Shown: positions 35,517 through 44,207 of the stretch, one piece after another
Numbering within the stretch: position 1 is the stretch's first letter
Layout: the number at the start of each line of letters is the position of its first letter
Assembly (NCBI GenBank): GCA_002271215.1
Contig: CP018628.1
Span: 2,232,001 to 2,296,000 of the forward strand
Length of the DNA: 64,000 bases
Source: Lelliottia jeotgali
Lineage (GTDB): Bacteria; Pseudomonadota; Gammaproteobacteria; Enterobacterales; Enterobacteriaceae
Direction: 5' to 3'
The notes under the pieces: model-generated
Databases searched by the model: none
Told to the model about the DNA's origin: nothing
The model's input: the letters and a program-made list of their open reading frames with translations, nothing else
Made by a program: the position numbers and the translations under genes

Positions 35517-36398
35517 TCATAATCTCATCAATGACTCGCCCAACGCATCCAGAAACAACCGCTGCGCCGCAGGCTGGTAATCGCGGGACTGATAGATCCC
35601 AAAAATGCCGATCGGTTTGGGCGTGAGATCGCCCAGAACGGGGACCAGCTTCCCGCTGTCCAGCGCGGGCTGCGCTTCCCATTCTGGCAACATCGCAATG
35701 CCGCAATGATGAATGGCCGCATCCATTAGCAGCGACGATATGCTGGCGCTCAGATTGCCGCTCACTGCAACGCTTTCCACTTCCCCCGCGTCGGTGACAA
35801 AATTCCACGACTGCCCGGCAAAGAAACTGTAATGCAGGCAGTTGTGCTGGGCCAGATCCTCCAGCGTGTCAGGCGTGCCGTGGGCGGCCAGATAATCGGG
35901 CGACGCGCACAGCACCGAGCGGCACTCTCCCAGACGACGGGCAATCATGCCGGGTTCTGGATTATCAGTAATGCGGATTGCCAGGTCGATACGCTCGCCG
36001 ACCAGGCTAACTGGGTGGTTATTGACGTCCATCTCGACGCGCACTTTCGGGTACTGTGCCAGAAAATCCGCTAGCATCGGGGCGACCATTTGCATCGCCG
36101 TAAAATGGGCGCAGGCCACGCGCAGCGTACCGGACGGCGTTTCTTTGGGTGACTGATCTTCAATTTCCTGCGACAGCCGCGTGAGATTACGGGTTTTCTG
36201 CAACACCTTTTCCCCGGCGGGCGTTAGCGTCAGCTTGCGCGTGGAACGGTGCACTAGACGCGTTCCGGCCCATTTTTCCATCTGCTCCAGATACCGGCTG
36301 ACCATCGGGCGCGAAATACCCAGCGCGCGGGCGGCGGCGCTCAAACTTCCCAGCTCACAAATACGGTTATAGACCTGGGCGGCGATCACGCGATCCAT
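35517..36398 (-). CDS. LysR-family transcriptional regulator
   Basis: A 293-residue LysR regulator with MDRVIAAQVYNRICELGSLSAAARALGISRPMVSRYLEQMEKWAGTRLVHRSTRKLTLT, resembling the CrgA/DmlR group. ATG 36398 has GGAG at good spacing, and the upstream in-frame extension has no family similarity. It is divergent from a periplasmic MBL-fold protein 111 bp away and probably regulates it. Confidence 0.88.
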   Translation of the reverse strand: MDRVIAAQVYNRICELGSLSAAARALGISRPMVSRYLEQMEKWAGTRLVHRSTRKLTLTPAGEKVLQKTRNLTRLSQEIEDQSPKETPSGTLRVACAHFTAMQMVAPMLADFLAQYPKVRVEMDVNNHPVSLVGERIDLAIRITDNPEPGMIARRLGECRSVLCASPDYLAAHGTPDTLEDLAQHNCLHYSFFAGQSWNFVTDAGEVESVAVSGNLSASISSLLMDAAIHHCGIAMLPEWEAQPALDSGKLVPVLGDLTPKPIGIFGIYQSRDYQPAAQRLFLDALGESLMRL

Positions 36399-36509
36399 TG
36401 GTATGACTCCATCTGCTCGATTTATGAAACTAAGCATGTCTTGTTTCAGGAATTCTGGCAAATCGAGAGATCGGTACAATAGCGTCTTCACCAATAAAAC
36501 CGAGACAAA

Positions 36510-37364
36510 ATGATGAAGCTCAATCGCCTTGCCCTGCTGTGCACCCTGTTCACTCCCGCGGTTTTTGCCGCGCCGTTAACGCTGGATACCTACAACCCGC
36601 AGGAAAAAGGTATTTTCGCCGTCTCCTCGACGCTGGTTTCCGGACCGAAAGAAGCGGTGCTGTTCGACGCGCAGTTCAGCGTCAAAGATGGCGAAGCGCT
36701 TGTCAAAAAAGTGCGCGACAGCGGTAAAACGCTCAGCAAAATTGTGATTACCTCCGGCGATCCGGATTTTTACTTTGGCTTACAGCCGCTGGTAAAAGCC
36801 TTCCCGAACGCCAAAGTAGTCGCTACTCAGGCGGTCGTGGATCACATCAAAGCCACCAAAGATGCCAAACTGGCTTTCTGGGGTCCGCAGATGAAAGACG
36901 GCGCGCCAACAGAGCTGGTTGTGCCGCAGGTTATCGCCTCCACCACGTTTATGGTTGACGGTGAAAAGATTGATATTGAGCAGGCTGACAGCTACGCCGC
37001 GTATGTGTGGATCCCATCAGCGAAAGCTATTCTCGGCGGTACCGGCGTGTCTTCAGGTATTCACGTCTGGACGGCAGATACCCAAACCAAAGCCAGCCGC
37101 CAGCAGTGGGTAGCCACCCTCGATGAAATGGCCGCCCATAAGCCAGAGCGCGTAATCCCTGGTCATTACCTCGGCACACCGCCAGCGGGTGTTGAAGCCA
37201 TCAACTTTACCCGCACTTACCTGCAGCAGTTCGAACAGGCGCTGGCCGCCCATAAAGACTCGGCAAGCGTTATCGAGGCGATGAAAAAGCAGCAGCCGAA
37301 GCTGGCAGAAGTCAGTTCGCTGGAGCTGAGCGCGAAGGTTAATACCGGCGAAATGAAGTGGTAA
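36510..37364 (+). CDS. Periplasmic MBL-fold protein with altered metal site
   Basis: A 284-residue secreted protein: signal peptide ending FTPAVFAA, then a metallo-beta-lactamase fold (KEAVLFDAQFSVKDGEALVKKV). The usual THxHxDH zinc motif is replaced by TSGDPDFYFG, leaving no histidine in this stretch, although the downstream Asp (GEKIDIEQADSYAAYVW) and PGHY are kept. It may bind metal differently or be non-catalytic. The divergent LysR gene is its likely regulator. Function unknown. Confidence 0.82.
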   Translation: MMKLNRLALLCTLFTPAVFAAPLTLDTYNPQEKGIFAVSSTLVSGPKEAVLFDAQFSVKDGEALVKKVRDSGKTLSKIVITSGDPDFYFGLQPLVKAFPNAKVVATQAVVDHIKATKDAKLAFWGPQMKDGAPTELVVPQVIASTTFMVDGEKIDIEQADSYAAYVWIPSAKAILGGTGVSSGIHVWTADTQTKASRQQWVATLDEMAAHKPERVIPGHYLGTPPAGVEAINFTRTYLQQFEQALAAHKDSASVIEAMKKQQPKLAEVSSLELSAKVNTGEMKW

Positions 37365-37375
37365 CAGGCTAACTA

Positions 37376-37410
37376 TCTCCTGCTATATTTATTCTTTTTA
37401 TAGCAGGAGA
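37376..37410 (+). promoter_or_regulatory. Hairpin masking the Shine-Dalgarno of the VOC gene
   Basis: TCTCCTGCTATA (37376-37387) and TATAGCAGGAGA (37399-37410) form a perfect 12 bp inverted repeat with an 11-base U-rich loop. The right arm contains the AGGAG of the next gene, so the structure could block its translation. It could also act as a weak terminator for the MBL gene. Confidence 0.6.
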
Positions 37411-37415
37411 TGCTT

Positions 37416-37937
37416 ATGCAACCCTCAGTCAGAGGAATTGATCACATTGGTATTACGGTTCCGGACATAGAAGAAGCAACGTTATTTTTTGAAAAAGCCT
37501 TTGCGGCAAGCGTGATATATCACTCAGTTGAACCCGACAGTGAAAATATTGATCATGAGGCGCAGGAAAATACCTTAAGATTATTTCCCGGAACAAAAAT
37601 CCGCGCCATCAGGATGCTGGCCATGCCTAATGGTCCCGGCATTGAACTGTTTGAAATGCATGGACCTGAACAGCAATCCCCCGCCCGCCCCAGTGATTTT
37701 GGCCTGCAACATTTCGCTGTCTATGTTGATGATTTTGAAAGCGCAACCTCCTGTTTTACAGCCGCAGGAGGAGAAATGTTTACCGAGCCAAAAACCCTCT
37801 CTTTTCCCGCCGAACGCGGCGAAGGTAATGCGTTTTGCTACGGCAAAACCCCCTGGGGAAGTGTGGTGGAATTAATCTCGTGGCCGTCCCCGATGCCCTA
37901 CGAAAAATATACCGAACTGCGCCGCTGGAAACCCTGA
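37416..37937 (+). CDS. VOC-family (glyoxalase/bleomycin resistance-like) protein
   Basis: A 173-residue protein of the vicinal oxygen chelate superfamily: GIDHIGITVPDIEEATLFFEKAF opens the first beta-alpha-beta-beta-beta module and GLQHFAVYVDDFESATSCFTAAGG the second, ending in WGSVVELISWP with the metal-ligand Glu. Members include glyoxalase I and extradiol dioxygenases; no specific reaction is assigned. The ATG at 37416 is six bases after AGGAG; the in-frame ATG at 37410 overlaps the ribosome site. Confidence 0.83.
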   Translation: MQPSVRGIDHIGITVPDIEEATLFFEKAFAASVIYHSVEPDSENIDHEAQENTLRLFPGTKIRAIRMLAMPNGPGIELFEMHGPEQQSPARPSDFGLQHFAVYVDDFESATSCFTAAGGEMFTEPKTLSFPAERGEGNAFCYGKTPWGSVVELISWPSPMPYEKYTELRRWKP

Positions 37938-38076
37938 TTTAACGAAAAAAAGGGTTAATGTGATATTTATATTTCCAGGATGAATCTGAACCACAGCGCG
38001 GATAATATTTGCCATTCTGAATGTGAAGACTGAATTGCGAACCGGAATATTACACAGATAACGACACGGAGGCAGC

Positions 38077-38292
38077 ATGTTTACCCATTACTCAGCAAAT
38101 ACGCATTCCGCACAACCGGCCCTGGTGAATGCCATTGAACAGGGTCTTCGCGCTGAACATGGCGTGGTCACTGAAGATGACATTTTGATGGAACTCACCC
38201 GCTGGGTGGAAGCCTCAGATAATGACATCCTCAGTGACATCTACCAGCAGACCATTAACTATGTTGTGAGTGGTCAACATCCCCCTCTGTAA
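38077..38292 (+). CDS. bdm: Biofilm-dependent modulation protein Bdm
   Basis: A 71-residue protein matching E. coli Bdm almost exactly after the first ten residues (ALVNAIEQGLRAEHGVVTEDDILMELTRWVEASDNDILSDIYQQTINYVV). In E. coli it is osmotically induced through RcsB and affects flagellar and biofilm gene expression; its mRNA is an RNase III substrate. GGAGGC precedes the ATG. sra follows 96 bp later as in E. coli. Confidence 0.95.
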   Translation: MFTHYSANTHSAQPALVNAIEQGLRAEHGVVTEDDILMELTRWVEASDNDILSDIYQQTINYVVSGQHPPL

Positions 38293-38335
38293 AAACCCTG
38301 CTATGCTGGATCTGCAACCTAAGGGGTTACATTTC

Positions 38336-38351
38336 GTTTGCGCAAGCAAAC
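38336..38351 (+). promoter_or_regulatory. Tetraloop hairpin in the sra leader
   Basis: GTTTGC-GCAA-GCAAAC, a 6 bp stem capped by a GNRA tetraloop, about 38 bases before the sra start; outer bases TAAGG and CCTTA may extend it. CTATGCT at about 38300 upstream resembles a sigma-S -10 element. Confidence 0.45.
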
Positions 38352-38388
38352 TGGTCCTTAAAACTATCAACAGGATTGAGGAGTTAAC

Positions 38389-38526
38389 ATGAAATCGAAC
38401 CGTCAGGCACGTCACATTCTGGGACTGAACTACAAGCTATCGAACCAACGTAAAGTGGTGATCGAGGGCAGCAATGAAACCGTAGTCGCCCATACGCACG
38501 GCAGAAAACGCCACGCAGATAAGTAA
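38389..38526 (+). CDS. sra: Stationary-phase-induced ribosome-associated protein Sra
   Basis: A 45-residue basic protein, [20 protein letters not shown] followed by RKVV and ending GRKRHADK, the same length and pattern as E. coli Sra (RpsV), which associates with the 30S subunit in stationary phase. GAGGAG at 38378-38383 is its ribosome site. It is too short for many gene callers. A strong terminator follows. Confidence 0.95.
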   Translation: MKSNRQARHILGLNYKLSNQRKVVIEGSNETVVAHTHGRKRHADK

Positions 38527-38545
38527 ATCCCGCAACTGAATCATC

Positions 38546-38574
38546 ACACCATCGGCAAAACCGATGGTGTTTTT
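38546..38574 (+). terminator. Intrinsic terminator of sra
   Basis: Stem ACACCATCGG (38546-38555) with CCGATGGTGT (38561-38570), loop CAAAA, then TTTTG. Confidence 0.92.
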
Positions 38575-38701
38575 GTATGTGTGTTGCGGTAATTAACATT
38601 TAGCTCCTTTATAATGCCACCCGAGGTCGCCCTGCCAGCAAGCCAGAAAGATGACAATACGCAGTGCCAGGGACGGATATTCAAAAAATCGAGTGAGTGA
38701 C

Positions 38702-40399
38702 ATGGACAACAAAGCAAAACAGCATCGTTCCCTTTACATCCCCTATGCGGGCCCGGTCCTGCTGGAATTTCCCCTGCTGAACAAAGGCAGCGCCTTCAGC
38801 AGCGAAGAGCGCAGCAGCTTTAACCTTCTCGGCCTGCTGCCGGAAGTGGTCGAAACCATTGAAGAACAAGCCGAGCGCGCCTGGATCCAGTACCAGGGCT
38901 TCAAAACCGAAATCGACAAACACATCTACCTGCGCAACATCCAGGACACCAACGAAACCCTTTTCTACCGTCTGGTACAAAATCACCTCGAAGAGATGAT
39001 GCCGGTGATTTACACCCCGACCGTCGGCGCGGCCTGTGAGCGTTTCTCCGAGATTTATCGTCGTTCGCGCGGGGTATTCATCTCTTATCAGAACCGCCAT
39101 AACATGGATGACATCCTGCAAAACGTGCCGAACCACAACATCAAAGTGATCGTGGTAACGGACGGCGAGCGTATTCTGGGCCTCGGCGACCAGGGTATCG
39201 GCGGGATGGGGATTCCGATTGGTAAACTTTCTCTGTATACCGCCTGCGGCGGGATCAGCCCGGCATACACCCTGCCGGTGGTGCTGGATGTCGGCACCAA
39301 CAACCAACAGCTGCTGAACGATCCGCTGTATATGGGCTGGCGTCATCCGCGCGTGACGGACGAAGAGTATTACCAGTTCGTCGACGACTTCATTCAGGCC
39401 GTTAAACACCGCTGGCCAAACGTGCTGCTTCAGTTTGAAGACTTCGCACAGAAAAACGCCATGCCGCTGCTTAATCGCTATCGGGATGAGATTTGCTCGT
39501 TCAACGACGACATTCAGGGCACTGCGGCGGTCACCGCCGGGACGCTGATCGCTGCCAGTCGCGCGGCAGGCAGCCAGCTGAGCTACCAGAAAATTGTCTT
39601 CCTCGGCGCAGGATCTGCCGGTTGCGGAATTGCAGAACAGATCATCGCGCAAACGCAGCGCGAGGGGTTAAGCGAAGATCTGGCTCGTTCCCGCGTGTTT
39701 ATGGTTGACCGTTTCGGGCTGCTGACAGACGGAATGCCAAACCTGCTGCCGTTCCAGACTAAGCTGGTGCAAAAACGCGAGAACCTGAAAAACTGGGATA
39801 CGGATAACGAAGTGCTGTCCCTGCTGGACGTGGTGCGTAACGTGAAGCCGGATATTCTGATTGGTGTCTCCGGGCAAACCGGGCTGTTCACCGAAGAGAT
39901 CATCCGCGAAATGCACAAGCACTGCCCGCGCCCTATCGTGATGCCGCTCTCTAACCCGACCTCTCGCGTCGAAGCCACACCGCAGGACATCATCGCCTGG
40001 ACCGAGGGTGATGCGCTGGTTGCAACCGGCAGCCCGTTCGATCCGGTGGTGTGGAAAGACAAAATCTACCCTATTGCCCAGTGTAACAACTCCTATATTT
40101 TCCCTGGAATTGGTCTTGGCGTCATTGCCGCCGGTGCATCGCGCATTACCGATGAAATGCTGATGTCCGCCAGCGAAACTCTGGCAAAACACTCCCCGTT
40201 AGTGGCTAACGGCGAAGGTTTGGTCCTGCCAGAGCTGAAGGATATCCACACCGTATCGCGTGCAATAGCTTTTGCGGTCGGCAAAATGGCCCAGCAGCAA
40301 GGCGTGGCGGTGAAAACGTCCGCTGATGCGCTGCAGCAGGCGATTGACGAGAACTTCTGGATGCCGGAATACCGGAATTATCGTCGGACGTCGATTTAA
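38702..40399 (+). CDS. maeA: NAD-dependent malic enzyme
   Basis: Oxidatively decarboxylates malate to pyruvate with NAD+. The 565 residues equal E. coli MaeA (SfcA), with [27 protein letters not shown] (substrate site), [22 protein letters not shown], the metal-binding FEDFAQKNA and the NAD motif [15 protein letters not shown]. The start is the ATG at 38702; an in-frame start 17 codons earlier is not conserved. Its neighbours sra and adhP match E. coli order, apart from three inserted genes and one leader ORF. Confidence 0.97.
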   Translation: MDNKAKQHRSLYIPYAGPVLLEFPLLNKGSAFSSEERSSFNLLGLLPEVVETIEEQAERAWIQYQGFKTEIDKHIYLRNIQDTNETLFYRLVQNHLEEMMPVIYTPTVGAACERFSEIYRRSRGVFISYQNRHNMDDILQNVPNHNIKVIVVTDGERILGLGDQGIGGMGIPIGKLSLYTACGGISPAYTLPVVLDVGTNNQQLLNDPLYMGWRHPRVTDEEYYQFVDDFIQAVKHRWPNVLLQFEDFAQKNAMPLLNRYRDEICSFNDDIQGTAAVTAGTLIAASRAAGSQLSYQKIVFLGAGSAGCGIAEQIIAQTQREGLSEDLARSRVFMVDRFGLLTDGMPNLLPFQTKLVQKRENLKNWDTDNEVLSLLDVVRNVKPDILIGVSGQTGLFTEEIIREMHKHCPRPIVMPLSNPTSRVEATPQDIIAWTEGDALVATGSPFDPVVWKDKIYPIAQCNNSYIFPGIGLGVIAAGASRITDEMLMSASETLAKHSPLVANGEGLVLPELKDIHTVSRAIAFAVGKMAQQQGVAVKTSADALQQAIDENFWMPEYRNYRRTSI

Positions 40400-40405
40400 C
40401 GCCAG

Positions 40406-40434
40406 CATTAAGCGGGTTTCAGGCCCGCTTAATG
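40406..40434. terminator. Terminator of maeA, overlapping the HNH gene stop
   Basis: CATTAAGCGGG (40406-40416) pairs with CCCGCTTAATG (40424-40434), an 11 bp stem with a seven-base loop followed by TTTA. The minus-strand stop codon of the HNH gene lies in the right arm, so it may serve both genes. Confidence 0.75.
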
Positions 40435-41259
40435 TTTATCTGGGCGCCAGTTTTTATCTATACGCACAGGGCCAAAATGCTCTTGTCGATGGCAGTTAGG
40501 ACAAAGCGCAATCGCGTTTTGGACACTGTCTTCACCCTTTTCTGAAAGCGGAATAATGTGGTGGACTTCCAGGTAATAACTGCCATCTCTGGTGCGTTTG
40601 AAAGGCGCAGTTTTGCGACAGCTTTCGCAACTATTTCCCGCTCTGGCAAGAACCTCCGCCACAACATCAGGGTTACGATCGTAACGCCATACGGTAACCT
40701 GCTTTTTAAGCGGATGTACGGGGGCTTTTTTCAACCTTTCTAATCTTTCTGCCTGGGTTTGCGCCAGAGCTTTCGCCACTCTGTCATTGAATTCAATTTC
40801 TTCAGGCGTAGGAATATCCTCGCTAGCTTCATGGGTTGATTTCAATTGAGCCATGAGCAATGCAACAACAGATTCATCCAACGGTTTTTGGAACGATCGA
40901 CCCTGTCTGGCAAAGTGGTTCATAAACCGATCCCAGCGCCCTTCTTTCCCTGCTTCAGGCAGTTCTTGACTCAACGCATGTCGATTTAGCGGGATGAATT
41001 CAGCAAGCTTAGATACATCGCTTAACGCCACCCGATGCGGGTATTTATAGTTCGAACCGACATCGGTGATCTCTTCAATACGGTAAAGACCGCACAGCTG
41101 ATACCCAATCCGTTGGTGTACGTTCTGGATAACAAATACGAAATCCCCAATATTGACCTGGCTGAGTTTGTCCGCGCTTTTCGCGCTGACGCCATATCCC
41201 CGTGAGCAATCAAAATCAACGGTATTTGAACCGCTGTGAAAAGCATAGTAATAGGTCAT
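40429..41259 (-). CDS. HNH endonuclease with N-terminal PUA/EVE-like domain
   Basis: A 276-residue predicted nuclease. The N-terminal ~90 residues (YYAFHSGSNTVDFDCSRGYGVS, VNIGDFVFVIQNV, CGLYRIEEI) resemble PUA/EVE-like folds that read modified bases. A linker leads to an HNH domain with zinc cysteines CESCR and CPNCHRQEH around YLEVHHIIPLSEKGEDSVQNAIALC, containing the catalytic His pair and Asn. Stand-alone proteins of this layout can be modification-dependent restriction enzymes; that role is inferred. No methyltransferase is adjacent. AAGGAG precedes the start. Confidence 0.82.
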   Translation of the reverse strand: MTYYYAFHSGSNTVDFDCSRGYGVSAKSADKLSQVNIGDFVFVIQNVHQRIGYQLCGLYRIEEITDVGSNYKYPHRVALSDVSKLAEFIPLNRHALSQELPEAGKEGRWDRFMNHFARQGRSFQKPLDESVVALLMAQLKSTHEASEDIPTPEEIEFNDRVAKALAQTQAERLERLKKAPVHPLKKQVTVWRYDRNPDVVAEVLARAGNSCESCRKTAPFKRTRDGSYYLEVHHIIPLSEKGEDSVQNAIALCPNCHRQEHFGPVRIDKNWRPDKH

Positions 41260-41391
41260 TGATCAAACTCCTTTTGCGCGTTAATTTTTAATATTATCGA
41301 CACAAATTTCAGAAACTTAACGTGCATTATCCAGCTGCTTGATTATACTTCCTGTACCCATCAACCCACTGAATAAATAAGGAGGCTAATT

Positions 41392-41475
41392 ATGCTGTAT
41401 AGTGAAATTTTTAATGTTTCACATACATTTGGTGATCGCACCAGCTCAAGCGTTATCGGTATCGTGCTGCGATAA
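41392..41475 (+). CDS. Putative 27-residue leader peptide of the ABC-F gene
   Basis: A short ORF with a near-perfect ribosome site (AAGGAGG, six bases before ATG) and an upstream TATACT element (41344-41349) after TTGAT. It encodes MLYSEIFNVSHTFGDRTSSS followed by VIGIVLR and a stop. Its last codons form one arm of a large hairpin, and the ABC-F gene starts 115 bp after its stop. This is the layout of ribosome-stalling leaders that control translation of resistance genes. I do not recognise the peptide; coding status is inferred from signal strength and context. Confidence 0.65.
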   Translation: MLYSEIFNVSHTFGDRTSSSVIGIVLR

Positions 41476-41488
41476 CTTCTGCTTGAGC
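41444..41488 (+). promoter_or_regulatory. Attenuator-like hairpin in the ABC-F leader
   Basis: GCTCAAGC (41444-41451) pairs with GCTTGAGC (41481-41488) and GTTATCG (41452-41458) with CGATAAC (41470-41476), giving 15 bp with a four-base bulge. The left arm is the end of the leader ORF. A second GTTATCG at 41531-41537 could pair alternatively with CGATAAC. Farther on, CTTACT (41523-41528) can pair with AGTAAG (41580-41585), the only Shine-Dalgarno-like sequence of the ABC-F gene. Confidence 0.65.
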
Positions 41489-41590
41489 GAAGACACCAAC
41501 CTACCAAATCCCTTCTCTCGGGCTTACTGAGTTATCGTCAGCGATGTTTGACGAGGCATTTCCGTGCCTGTAACACTTGAGTAAGCAACA

Positions 41591-43300
41591 ATGAGCACAT
41601 TACTAACTGCACAATCTTTACGCGTTGAAACGGCGTTTAACACCCTCTTCGACTCGCTCTCCTTTACCCTGAAAAAAGGCGACCGCATTGGTCTGCTGGG
41701 CGATAACGGCTGCGGCAAAAGTACCCTCCTGAAGATCCTCGACGGTACCGAAACCCCGTCCATCGGCACGGTTGCACTTGCCGGATACTGCCTGATGGCG
41801 CGTGTGGAACAGCACTTGCCAGACTCCCTCTATCCCCTGTCGATGCTCGACGCCGTGCTGGCACAACTCCCCGCCGCTGAACGCGACAGCCTGCGCTGGC
41901 GGGCCGAAACACTGCTCGCCGGAATGGGTTTCACTCCCCAGGATATGGCGTTGCAATCGGCAACGTTGAGCGGCGGACAACACACGCGGCTGCTGCTGGC
42001 ACGTGCGTTAATCAGCGATCCCGATCTGCTGTTACTGGATGAGCCGAGCAACCACCTCGATCTGCCGACCATGCTGTGGCTGGAGCAGTTTTTACAGAAC
42101 TGGTCCGGGAGTTTTGTGCTGGTCTCGCACGACCGCCAACTACTCGATGCCGTCACCAACGGCAGCTGGATTTTACGCGACAAAACCCTGCACAGCTTCG
42201 CCCTTCCTTGTTCGGCTGCGCGTCAGGCGCTGGCGGCAAAAGATGAAAGCGATGCGCTGAGGTACAAAGCTGAACAAAAGGAGATCGACCGTGTGGCGGC
42301 GAGCGCCAAACGGCTGGCGACCTGGGGCAAGGTCTACGACAACGAAGATCTCGCCCGCAAAGCCAAACAGATGGAAAAACAGGTCGAGCGCCTGAAGGAG
42401 AGTCAGACCGATCTCACGGCGGGCAGCCCGTGGACACTCACTCTGCGCGGCGACGCACTGCGGGCCGACCGTTTGCTGGAAATGGCCTCTCTTCACGTCC
42501 CGCCAGCACCGGGTCTCCCGGCGCTGTTTGACGTGGATATCGCACGGCTCAAAAGCGGCGATCGCGTGGCGATTGTCGGTCGCAACGGCTGCGGGAAATC
42601 CTCCCTGATGAAGCTTATCTGGCAGCAGTTTGTCGCTGAACAGTCGACGGATGAACTTAAAATCCATCCCCGTCTGACGCTGGGTTATTACGACCAGACG
42701 TTGCACCAGCTACCGGACGACGCCTCGCTGCTGGACGCGCTCGAGCCGTTCGCGCCGGACCCGCAGGTGCGCAAAATGTCGCTTATCAGCGCCGGATTCC
42801 CGTGGGTGCGTCACGGGCAGAAAGTCAGCACTCTGAGCGGCGGCGAGCGTTCGCGCCTGCTGTTTATCGGGCTAACGCTGGCACGCTATAGCCTGCTGAT
42901 GCTTGATGAACCGACCAACCATCTGGATATGGAAGGCAAAGAGGCGCTGGCCGAAACGCTGCAACAGTTCGAAGGCGGCGTTCTGCTGGTGAGTCACGAC
43001 AGGCAGCTTATCCGTCAGAGCTGTAATCGGTTCTGGCTGATTGAGGACGGCAAGCTCAGCGAATGGCACGACGCCGATGCCGTGTTTGAGCGTCTGCGGG
43101 AAAGCGGAGGATTAACGACACCTGCGATGCCAGCCATCTCGACTACATCAGCGCCGACGGAGTTTGACGACCTTCTCGAAAAACTGGTGGCACTGGAAAC
43201 GCTGTTGGCAGAGGATTTGGCGCGTAAACCGAAGCATCAAAAACCGCAACTACAGGTGCAGTGGCGTCAGGAGATAGAGCGCATAGAAGCACAACTGTAA
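41591..43300 (+). CDS. ABC-F family ATPase
   Basis: A 569-residue protein with two ABC cassettes and no membrane part. Walker A motifs GDNGCGKST and GRNGCGKSS, signatures LSGGQHTRLLLARAL and LSGGERSRLLFIGLTL, and Walker B LLLDEPSNHLD and LMLDEPTNHLD are intact. The cassettes are joined by a charged helical linker (YKAEQKEIDRVAASAKRLATWGKVYDNEDLARKAKQMEKQVERLKES) of the kind that reaches the ribosomal P site. ABC-F proteins are translation factors, some protecting ribosomes from antibiotics. The leader ORF and attenuator upstream favour an antibiotic-responsive role, but this is inference. Confidence 0.9.
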   Translation: MSTLLTAQSLRVETAFNTLFDSLSFTLKKGDRIGLLGDNGCGKSTLLKILDGTETPSIGTVALAGYCLMARVEQHLPDSLYPLSMLDAVLAQLPAAERDSLRWRAETLLAGMGFTPQDMALQSATLSGGQHTRLLLARALISDPDLLLLDEPSNHLDLPTMLWLEQFLQNWSGSFVLVSHDRQLLDAVTNGSWILRDKTLHSFALPCSAARQALAAKDESDALRYKAEQKEIDRVAASAKRLATWGKVYDNEDLARKAKQMEKQVERLKESQTDLTAGSPWTLTLRGDALRADRLLEMASLHVPPAPGLPALFDVDIARLKSGDRVAIVGRNGCGKSSLMKLIWQQFVAEQSTDELKIHPRLTLGYYDQTLHQLPDDASLLDALEPFAPDPQVRKMSLISAGFPWVRHGQKVSTLSGGERSRLLFIGLTLARYSLLMLDEPTNHLDMEGKEALAETLQQFEGGVLLVSHDRQLIRQSCNRFWLIEDGKLSEWHDADAVFERLRESGGLTTPAMPAISTTSAPTEFDDLLEKLVALETLLAEDLARKPKHQKPQLQVQWRQEIERIEAQL

Positions 43301-43307
43301 AACCTGA

Positions 43308-43330
43308 GCCCGGCGGTGTCCCCGCCGGGC
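43308..43330. terminator. GC-rich hairpin between ABC-F and pyrophosphatase genes
   Basis: Nine base pairs GCCCGGCGG/CCGCCGGGC with loop TGTCC between convergent genes. On the minus strand it is followed by TCAGGTTTTA; no strong T-tract on the plus strand. Confidence 0.65.
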
Positions 43331-43336
43331 CAGCTA

Positions 43337-43936
43337 TTATTGCGGTTTTTTCTCTTTCCAGGCGTCCCACGCCTGTTTAATTTCTTGCTTCGCGGTGGCG
43401 GCATCGTTAAACCCGCTCAGCTCCACCTTTTTGCGCCCTTCTGGCAGTTCTTTGTAGACGCGGAAGAACGACTCCAGGCGCTGCACCTCAATTTTCGGCA
43501 GATCGCTTAGCTCTTTAATGTCGTCATACGTCGGGTCGATCTTGCTCGCCGGAACGGCCACAATTTTGTCGTCCTTCTCCCCGCCATCCACCATTTTCAG
43601 CACGCCTATGGCGCGCAGTTTGATAAGCGTCCCCGGAGCCATCGGTGCTCGGGTGTAGAAAATCACGTCCAGCGGGTCGCCATCGCCCGCGAGGGATTGC
43701 GTCAGCGAGCCGTAGTTAGCCGGGTAAGCCACCGGCATCGACTGAAAACGATCAGCGATGATAAACCCGGTTTTAGCGTCGGTTTCGTATTTGATAATGC
43801 CGCCCGCCGGGATTTCGGTGACCGCATAAAACTCTTCCGGATTGTTTTCCGGCTGTGGGAATTCCAGGATATTTTGCGCCTGCGCAGAGGCGGAAAGGAG
43901 AACGCTAACGGCAAGTAATGTTTTGAACAGCTGCAT
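43337..43936 (-). CDS. Exported inorganic pyrophosphatase
   Basis: A 199-residue family I soluble pyrophosphatase fused to a signal peptide (MQLFKTLLAVSVLLSASAQA). The catalytic signature is intact: IKYETDAKTG, VAYPANYGSLTQS and GDGDPLDVIFY with the metal-binding aspartates, plus KIVAVPASKIDPTYDDIKEL. Most family members are cytoplasmic; the leader predicts a periplasmic enzyme, which would release phosphate from external pyrophosphate. It is distinct from the housekeeping ppa gene. Confidence 0.88.
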   Translation of the reverse strand: MQLFKTLLAVSVLLSASAQAQNILEFPQPENNPEEFYAVTEIPAGGIIKYETDAKTGFIIADRFQSMPVAYPANYGSLTQSLAGDGDPLDVIFYTRAPMAPGTLIKLRAIGVLKMVDGGEKDDKIVAVPASKIDPTYDDIKELSDLPKIEVQRLESFFRVYKELPEGRKKVELSGFNDAATAKQEIKQAWDAWKEKKPQ

Positions 43937-44017
43937 GTCTTTTAACTCTTCGGTTATTGGGAAGACAACACGTTACGTTTTCCAGATGACAGAACCATGA
44001 CGTTTTTTTGGCAGTTT

Positions 44018-44025
44018 CCCTCCCC
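44018..44025 (-). other. KOPS motif pointing to dif
   Basis: CCCTCCCC on the plus strand, fitting GGGNAGGG on the minus strand, oriented toward dif on its left. Confidence 0.4.
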
Positions 44026-44207
44026 CCATTTATTCAGGGGTTGAATGGTTTATTGATGCTTTAATCACCTGAAAGACAACGAAATTATTACATTATGTTG
44101 CCCCGCCCTTGTATAAAACCGGCAAAGCATCAATCCTTAGGGAGTAAGAACGATTCTCATTTTTCTTGCACGCTATGCAGATACTGAAAATGAACATGGA
44201 GAAACAT

